From NCBI GenBank assembly GCA_018712425.1, contig DVHA01000097.1:1-10480 (forward strand): a stretch of 10,480 bases of DNA, written 5' to 3'. Under the pieces are notes generated by a model. It was not told the DNA's origin. It made no database searches and saw nothing but the letters and a program-made list of their open reading frames with translations. The translations under genes and the position numbers were made by a program. The stretch is from Candidatus Faecivivens stercoravium (GTDB taxonomy: Bacteria > Bacillota > Clostridia > Oscillospirales > Ruminococcaceae). How positions within the stretch are numbered: the first letter of the stretch is position 1; every line of letters starts with the position of its first letter. Of the stretch, positions 6,078 to 10,480 are shown piece by piece.

Positions 6078-7208
6078 ATGAAAAAGAACATGAGCAGAAA
6101 GCTGATTGCCCTGGCCCTGGCGGCCGCCTTTTCCACCACCCTCGCCTCCTGCGGCGCCCCTGCCGCGCAGCCTTCCCAGTCTGCCCCGGTTTCCCAGACG
6201 GCTTCGGCATCTGAGGTAAGCGCCGTTTCGGCGGAACCGGAAGCCGCCGGGACGATCCTCTTAAGCGTCAACCCGGAAATCGAAATGGAATATGACCACA
6301 GTGGGAACGTCTTAAGCCTGGACGGCCTCAACGACGACGGCGACGCCATCCTCGCCAGCTATTCCGGTTATGTGGGGCAGCCCTGCAAGACCGTCGCCGG
6401 GGAACTGGTCGCCCGGATGGACGACGGCGGGTATTTTGACACGACGATCGACGGCCATGAACGCAACATCATCCTCAAAATGGGACGGGGTTCCGCCTAC
6501 CCTACCGACGCCTTTCTGGACGAAATTGCCCAGTCCATCCGGGACACCGTCAGCGCGGAATCGCTCAGTTCCCAGACGGTGGCGCTGAGCGAAGACGACT
6601 ATGACGATACCTTCGGCGATAAGGGCTATATCAACCGGCAGGCAGCCGAGGAAATCATGGCGGCCCAGATGGGCCGGGACGACATCCAGTTTATCGAAAA
6701 GGATTACGACCTGGACGACGGGGACTACGAAGTCGAATTTGTCATGGACGGCGTCGAATATGAATATGAGGTCAACGCCTATACCGGGAAGGTCACCGAA
6801 GTAGACGCAGAGACCCGCGACCCCGATGATTGGGTTGATGATCTTTATGACGATGACGACCAGGACGATCTTTACGACGATGATTGGGACGACAGCTACG
6901 ACGATCAGGACGATCTCTACGATGACGACTGGGACGACAGCTACGACGACCAGGATGATCTCTACGACGACGACTGGGACGACGGTTACGATGACCAGGA
7001 CGACCTCTACGATGACGACTGGGACGACGCTTACGACGACCAGGATGATCTCTACGATGACGACTGGGACGACGCCTACGACGACCAGGATGATCTCTAC
7101 GACGACGACTGGGACGACGCCTACGATGACCAGGACGGCCTCTACGACGACGACTGGGACGACGATGATGACGACGATTGGGATGACGATGACGATTGGG
7201 ACGACTAA
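6078..7208 (+). CDS. Lipoprotein with RsgI-type cleavage domain, PepSY-like segment and Asp-rich repeats
   Basis: The 376-residue protein is predicted to be exported and lipid-anchored. Seen: a signal peptide KKNMSRKLIALALAAAF with lipobox LASC (C25 lipidated), a Ser/Gln/Ala spacer, and a domain at about 58-165 (SVNPEIEM, then GNVLSLDGLNDDGDAIL). This aligns with the extracytoplasmic middle domain of the adjacent RsgI (EINPSVQM, GRVLDLDGLNADGETLA), keeping the N65-P66 pair. A PepSY-like segment follows (about 183-245: INRQAAEEIMAAQM, YEVEFVMDGVEYEYEVNAYTGKVTEV). The tail (about 250-376) is six full copies of a 15-residue unit, DDLYDDDWDD(S/G/A)YDDQ, plus degenerate ends. There is no cytoplasmic anti-sigma domain or transmembrane helix, so it is not itself an anti-sigma factor. 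Two SigI-type promoter motifs precede it, so it is probably a SigI target that works outside the membrane with RsgI, for example as a competitor, feedback sensor or calcium buffer. That role is inference. Start chosen by ribosome binding site spacing. Confidence 0.83.
   Translation: MKKNMSRKLIALALAAAFSTTLASCGAPAAQPSQSAPVSQTASASEVSAVSAEPEAAGTILLSVNPEIEMEYDHSGNVLSLDGLNDDGDAILASYSGYVGQPCKTVAGELVARMDDGGYFDTTIDGHERNIILKMGRGSAYPTDAFLDEIAQSIRDTVSAESLSSQTVALSEDDYDDTFGDKGYINRQAAEEIMAAQMGRDDIQFIEKDYDLDDGDYEVEFVMDGVEYEYEVNAYTGKVTEVDAETRDPDDWVDDLYDDDDQDDLYDDDWDDSYDDQDDLYDDDWDDSYDDQDDLYDDDWDDGYDDQDDLYDDDWDDAYDDQDDLYDDDWDDAYDDQDDLYDDDWDDAYDDQDGLYDDDWDDDDDDDWDDDDDWDD
6864..7133 (+). repeat. Six 45-bp in-frame tandem repeats
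   Basis: Six exact 45-bp periods encode DDLYDDDWDDxYDDQ, where x runs Ser, Ser, Gly, Ala, Ala, Ala from first to last. A truncated unit precedes, and a decayed seventh (DGLYDDDWDD then Asp/Trp) follows. Copies differ mainly at synonymous GAC/GAT and CTT/CTC positions, so the protein unit is kept while the DNA has drifted. Confidence 0.95.
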
Positions 7209-7293
7209 ATATTGCCCATATTCCCCAAAATAATAAACAGCCTTTATGAAGCTGCTGGATGATCAAACACATAACCGAAAAAATACGGTACAA

Positions 7294-7337
7294 AAAAGCG
7301 CTCCCCGCCGCACCATCGCGCAGCAGGGAGCGCTTTT
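7294..7337. terminator. Bidirectional terminator between convergent genes
   Basis: AAAAGCGCTCCC (7294-7305) pairs perfectly with GGGAGCGCTTTT (7326-7337) around a 20-nt loop. The A-run on one side and T-run on the other let it serve the lipoprotein gene on the + strand and the xylosidase gene on the - strand. Confidence 0.88.
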
Positions 7338-7357
7338 AAAGTCCTTTGCCTTACCAG

Positions 7358-9343
7358 TTAAAAGAGGGGCTTCCCGGCATCTTCGCCGGACGCAAACGGC
7401 CCGGGGATGACCCGGACACCGCGGTGCCCGCCGAAATAGTCCTCATTGAAGACAATCGCGGTCCCGTCGGGATTTTCAAACCGCTCTTCCGGCTCGAAGG
7501 CGCAGCCGAGGACGTCGCTGTCAACCATGCCGGTCGCATACCCGCCCAGGAAATCGTAAAGGTTGGTGGACAGCACCGGCCGCCCATCCTTCTCGGTCAG
7601 CTCGACATAGACCTCATGCTCGGTGTCGACCAGATGGTCAGTTTCCTTTTTATACGCCTTCGCCCCGTTAAAGTAAGCGTTGCCGCCCACCCAGACCGGC
7701 AACGAATGGTCGTGAGCCGGCATAAGCTTGACCATATCGGGGGTCTCGGTATCCATATCAAACATCTGTATCCACTCGTCATAGGTCATATAGCCGTCCA
7801 TCACATGGGTGCCGACCTCCCGGTTCTCCGAATTGGTTCCCTCCGAACTATCCCGCAGGGTGATGAAAGGATCGGACGGCCACTTCTGGACGAAGATGTT
7901 GTTGTAGAACCGGTCGTCGCCGTGGAGGATGGTCATAAAGCCCATGACCTCGGTGCGGTGGGGCATATGGTAGGGGGTGTACCGGGGCCCGGTCCCGCCG
8001 CCGACGCAGGTGAACGCGCCGCAGATCAGGTTGTGGACCATCGCGACCCCTTCGGTCGCCATCCGCAGCGAGACATCCGACAGGAGGATGTTGTTGTCGA
8101 TCAGGGTGGGCCCGTGCCCAACCTCGACAAAGATATCCTGGCTCATCATGCCGCCCTTCAGCTGCTTGGCGTATTCCGGCATCTGGTTGTCATGGAAGAG
8201 GTTCTGGGTGATGCGGGTGCCCTGGGCCTCCCAGTCGCACCAGATCCCCATCGTGCAGTGGTGGATATGGTTGCGGCGGAAGATGACGTCGATGGCCGCG
8301 TGCATCTTAATCCCGGCGATTTCGGCGCCGCCCAGCTCCATCATGTTGTTGATGTGGTGGATGTGGTTGTCCTCGATGATCGAGAAGACGCCGCCCATCC
8401 GGCCGATGATGCCGCCCTGTTCGCAATGGTGGATGTTGCAGCGGCGGACGATGTGGCTGCCGACCTTTTCCTTCAGCCAGCCGTGGTACTGCCCGCGGCA
8501 GACCGCGTCCCGCTCCATCTGGGTCGGGCTCTTGACGTGCTTATAGGTAAAATAGTGGTTGTTGTCGGGGTCTAAGTATTTGCCCAGCGAGATGCCGGCG
8601 CACTTGGAGTTGCTGATTTCGCAGTCCTCGATGATCCAGCCCTTGGACCAGTGGGGCCCGATCATCCCGTCCTGGTAAGCGGCCGGGGGCGCCCAGGTGG
8701 TCGCCGCCTTATTGATGTTGAAGCCGCTGACGGTGATGTAGCCGATGCCGGTCTCGGACGGCATAAAGCACTCCCTCCGGACGTTGATCTCGACATTTTC
8801 GGCGTTGGGGTCTTTCCCCTGGAAGTTGCCGTAGATGACCGTCTCATCCCCATCCTGCTCGGCGTACCATTTATAAATCGAAAAGTCCGGGTCCCAGGAA
8901 CGGGTATAGACTTCCCCTTTGATGCAGGCCTCCAGGCTCTCCGCCTCGTACATCGCCTTATCGTTTAAATAGACGCAGCCGGTGTGTTTGCTCCGCCCGG
9001 CAAAGTACCAGTCGCCGTAGACATAGGTGGTATAGGGGTTATAATCCCCGAACACCGTGTTCTTCACCCGGCAGACCCAGACGTTCCCCTCATAGGGCTT
9101 CCAGTCCTTTACCTCTTCCGCACCGGTGATCACCGCCCCCAGCGGTTCGGTGCTGCGGTAGGTAATCCGCGCCTCTTCCGTCCCGGCGTTCCTGGGGTTT
9201 ACATATTCGCGGTATACCCCCGGCGCAACCAGAACCTCGTCCCCCGGACGGGCTACCTGCGCGGCATCGTTGATATGCTTAAAGGGCATCTCCCGGCTGC
9301 CGTTGCCGTTCCGCCCGGCATGGGCGTCAACATAGATTTTCAT
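7358..9343 (-). CDS. GH120-family beta-xylosidase (right-handed beta-helix)
   Basis: The 661-residue protein has the pattern of glycoside hydrolase family 120, which removes xylose from the non-reducing end of xylo-oligosaccharides with retention. Seen: an N-terminal DUF1565-like start (MKIYVDAHAG, GDEVLVAPGVYREYVNP), FGDYNPY, IYGNFQGKDPN, NVEINVRR, TWAPPAAYQ, IGPHWSKGWIIEDCEI, KEKVGSHIVRR, GGVFSIIEDNHIHHI, EIAGIKMHAAIDV and many Asn-His beta-helix turns. By recalled comparison with XylC of Thermoanaerobacterium saccharolyticum (Asp382, Glu405), the nucleophile is D370 in WCDWEAQGTR and the acid/base is E407 in DIFVEVGHGP. Both are present, but they are 37 residues apart instead of 23 because of a 14-residue insertion. 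No signal peptide is seen, so it acts in the cytoplasm on imported oligosaccharides. ATG at 9343 is preferred over upstream in-frame ATGs at 9349 and 9394, because GGAGG (9350-9354) sits 6 nt before it. It has its own sigma-A promoter and leader palindrome. Confidence 0.88.
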   Translation of the reverse strand: MKIYVDAHAGRNGNGSREMPFKHINDAAQVARPGDEVLVAPGVYREYVNPRNAGTEEARITYRSTEPLGAVITGAEEVKDWKPYEGNVWVCRVKNTVFGDYNPYTTYVYGDWYFAGRSKHTGCVYLNDKAMYEAESLEACIKGEVYTRSWDPDFSIYKWYAEQDGDETVIYGNFQGKDPNAENVEINVRRECFMPSETGIGYITVSGFNINKAATTWAPPAAYQDGMIGPHWSKGWIIEDCEISNSKCAGISLGKYLDPDNNHYFTYKHVKSPTQMERDAVCRGQYHGWLKEKVGSHIVRRCNIHHCEQGGIIGRMGGVFSIIEDNHIHHINNMMELGGAEIAGIKMHAAIDVIFRRNHIHHCTMGIWCDWEAQGTRITQNLFHDNQMPEYAKQLKGGMMSQDIFVEVGHGPTLIDNNILLSDVSLRMATEGVAMVHNLICGAFTCVGGGTGPRYTPYHMPHRTEVMGFMTILHGDDRFYNNIFVQKWPSDPFITLRDSSEGTNSENREVGTHVMDGYMTYDEWIQMFDMDTETPDMVKLMPAHDHSLPVWVGGNAYFNGAKAYKKETDHLVDTEHEVYVELTEKDGRPVLSTNLYDFLGGYATGMVDSDVLGCAFEPEERFENPDGTAIVFNEDYFGGHRGVRVIPGPFASGEDAGKPLF

Positions 9344-9349
9344 GGTCAT

Positions 9350-9354
9350 CCTCC
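9350..9354 (-). promoter_or_regulatory. Ribosome binding site deciding the xylosidase start
   Basis: GGAGG on the minus strand touches an ATG at 9349 but is 6 nt from the ATG at 9343, the normal spacing. The 9343 start also matches the N-terminus of GH120 relatives. Confidence 0.8.
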
Positions 9355-9388
9355 ATTCATGGAATTTTGGGAACAAACGCACACTGAA

Positions 9389-9422
9389 GGCCATTTCCCC
9401 TGTTCAGCCAGGGAAAATGGCC
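9389..9422 (-). promoter_or_regulatory. 34-nt palindrome in the xylosidase leader
   Basis: Fourteen-base arms (GGCCATTTCCCCTG and CAGGGAAAATGGCC on the plus strand) flank a 6-nt centre, with a single mismatch. It lies about +8 to +41 from the predicted transcription start and ends about 45 nt before the start codon. It could be an operator for a dimeric sugar regulator or a 5' stabilising stem-loop. No U-tract follows in the direction of transcription, so it is not a plain terminator. Confidence 0.7.
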
Positions 9423-9436
9423 ACAAGTTCACCTCT

Positions 9437-9465
9437 ATCATACACTTATTTTTGTGCAGTGTCAA
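9437..9465 (-). promoter_or_regulatory. Sigma-A promoter of the xylosidase gene
   Basis: Read on the minus strand, TTGACA (9460-9465) is followed after exactly 17 nt by TATGAT (9437-9442). This is a perfect -35 and a 5/6 -10. ACACT and AGTGT form a short inverted pair across the spacer, a possible regulator site. A leader of about 90 nt follows before the gene. Confidence 0.87.
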
Positions 9466-9516
9466 TCCATTTTTATGACTTTTTACAAATCAAAGGGAGG
9501 AAAGCGGCACATTCCT

Positions 9517-10480
9517 TTATTCAATCCATACCCCTTCGGCGTCCACATAATACCCGTCGGGCGTCCATATATCCACCGCCATTTTGCCGGAATCGGTGAG
9601 GTAATAGTACTTTTCCTTCCACAGAACCCAGCCCGACTTTTTCATCGCGCCGGAGCCGTCAAAGAAATACCAGCCCTCTTCGGTCTCCATCCACCAGCTG
9701 TTGGCCATCCCGCCCCAGTCGTAGAAATAGTAGGTTTCCCCATCGATTTCAGCGAGCCCGCCGTCCAGCATCCGCCCGGTTTCCGCGTCCAGATAGTACC
9801 AGGCATTCCCAACCTTCTGCCAGCCCAGCCGCTGGGCGCCGGTTTCACCGGCGTAGTACCACCCCTCCGGCTGCTCAATCCAGCCGGTCTGCAGCAGGCC
9901 CTTTTCGTCGAAAAAGTAGGTCTCGCCGCCGACCTCCTGCCAGCCGGTCGCCCGGACGCCGCCCCGGTAGTAGACAGTCCCGCCGCCGGAATCCTTCCAG
10001 CCGTCCGGGACCGAAGCCGGCCTGAAAAAGTCCATACCGCCGTCAAAATTCCCGTCCCCTTCCGGCAATTCCGGGACAGAAGGTAAGTCGGAAGAGTCAG
10101 AAGGGATCTCTTCTGCCTGATTCCCGTCTTCCTTTTCCGGCTGGCCGCCGGTATCCTCCTCTTCTTCATCCGGTTTTTCTTCCGGAAGGACAGGCTTCGG
10201 CTTCACCACCGTTACCCTGCAAACAGCTTCCTCTCCGCCAGCGAATACATGAACCTTTGTATTTTCGGCATACAGCCCGGTCACCCAGCCATCCTCGACC
10301 TCCGCTACCTGCTGATGGTCCACCGACCAGGTTAAGGTCTGGTCGGTCGCGTTCTCCGGGTAAACCTTCGCGGTCAGCTGGACCGTCTCCCCCACCTCGA
10401 CCGTCAGAGAAGTCTCACTGAGGACAACCGACTCCACCGGGATATCAGAAGACGGGGCCGAAACCGTCACGGTACAGGAC
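9517..10480 (-). CDS. Surface protein with BIG2 domain and cell-wall-binding repeats (N-terminus outside window)
   Basis: This is the C-terminal 321 residues of a larger protein; the frame is open through the window edge (SCTVTVSAP precedes the GTG at 10470), so that GTG is not the start. Seen from the N-terminal side: the end of what looks like a preceding Ig-like repeat, one BIG2-type domain (about 10443-10207; VESVVLSETSLTVEVGETVQLTAKVYPENATDQTLTW, GWVTGLYAENTKVHVFAG), and an acidic Pro/Glu/Asp linker (about 10206-10003). About eight aromatic repeats of roughly 20 residues follow (9520-10002), with GWxxxxGxxYYxxxxGxxxx cores such as GWQEVGGETYFFDEKGLLQT. These are CW_binding_1/choline-binding repeats, which attach proteins noncovalently to wall polymers. 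It is secreted and cell-surface bound; any catalytic or adhesive domain is beyond the window. No convincing terminator lies between it and the xylosidase promoter. Confidence 0.85.
   Translation of the reverse strand, partial: SCTVTVSAPSSDIPVESVVLSETSLTVEVGETVQLTAKVYPENATDQTLTWSVDHQQVAEVEDGWVTGLYAENTKVHVFAGGEEAVCRVTVVKPKPVLPEEKPDEEEEDTGGQPEKEDGNQAEEIPSDSSDLPSVPELPEGDGNFDGGMDFFRPASVPDGWKDSGGGTVYYRGGVRATGWQEVGGETYFFDEKGLLQTGWIEQPEGWYYAGETGAQRLGWQKVGNAWYYLDAETGRMLDGGLAEIDGETYYFYDWGGMANSWWMETEEGWYFFDGSGAMKKSGWVLWKEKYYYLTDSGKMAVDIWTPDGYYVDAEGVWIE

Noticed and set aside
6864..7133. Possible CRISPR-like direct repeats
   Set aside because: The 45-bp units are contiguous without spacers, stay in frame and encode a repeated peptide.
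6069..7208. Third gene as a second RsgI anti-sigma factor
   Set aside because: It shares the outside domain but has a lipoprotein signal instead of an N-terminal anti-sigma domain plus transmembrane helix.
6793..7293. Arg/His-rich open frame on the minus strand
   Set aside because: It is the mirror of the Asp-codon repeat array (GAC/GAT read backwards) and has no promoter or plausible ribosome binding site of its own.
7346..8575. Long open frame of 409 codons on the plus strand
   Set aside because: It lies fully antisense to the GH120 gene, has no family-like motifs and arises from GC-rich codon bias.
9389..9422. Leader palindrome as an intrinsic terminator of the upstream surface-protein gene
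   Set aside because: No U-run follows on the minus strand, and it lies downstream of the xylosidase promoter, which would then be cut off.

Overview
The window reads as chromosomal DNA from a GC-rich, low-complexity-tolerant Gram-positive of the class Clostridia. A gut Oscillospiraceae-like organism is my inference. The support is a SigI/RsgI pair, a choline-binding-type surface protein with Ig-like domains, strong GGAGG ribosome binding sites, U-tract terminators and an intracellular xylosidase. No tRNA, rRNA, insertion sequence or CRISPR array is visible.

Region 1 (1-3794, + strand) is a tight operon. It holds the C-terminal end of a TerB-C-type protein, a BrxD/DUF2791-type P-loop ATPase and an Lhr/BrxHI-type superfamily II helicase. 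The genes are spaced 6 bp apart and then overlap by ATGA, and a strong Rho-independent terminator closes the operon at about 3842-3884. A TerB/ATPase/helicase set resembles the BrxD-BrxHI module of BREX and Ter-linked stress systems. It is best read as a candidate genome-defence or DNA-stress module whose first gene(s) lie outside the window.

Region 2 (3795-7337, + strand) is an envelope-signalling locus: sigI (RNA polymerase sigma-I), rsgI (membrane anti-sigma-I factor) and a third gene. The third gene encodes a lipoprotein with the RsgI-type extracytoplasmic domain, including the Asn-Pro autocleavage dipeptide, but no anti-sigma domain. It continues into a PepSY-like segment and a tail of 15-residue Asp-rich repeats. 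RsgI itself also ends in a long Asp-rich tail. The same two-part promoter motif ([A/G]CCCCG, 18-19 nt, CGTATCCT) occurs once before sigI and twice in tandem before the lipoprotein gene. This indicates an autoregulated SigI regulon that includes the lipoprotein. A bidirectional terminator separates this unit from the convergent gene.

Region 3 (7358-10480, - strand) holds a GH120 beta-xylosidase (right-handed parallel beta-helix) and, upstream of it, the C-terminal part of a surface protein with a BIG2 domain and about eight cell-wall-binding repeats. The xylosidase gene has its own near-consensus sigma-A promoter and a 34-nt palindrome in its leader.

The most original signal is the sigI-rsgI-lipoprotein trio: two proteins share an extracytoplasmic cleavage domain, both carry extreme poly-Asp tails, and both appear to be controlled by the same sigma factor.
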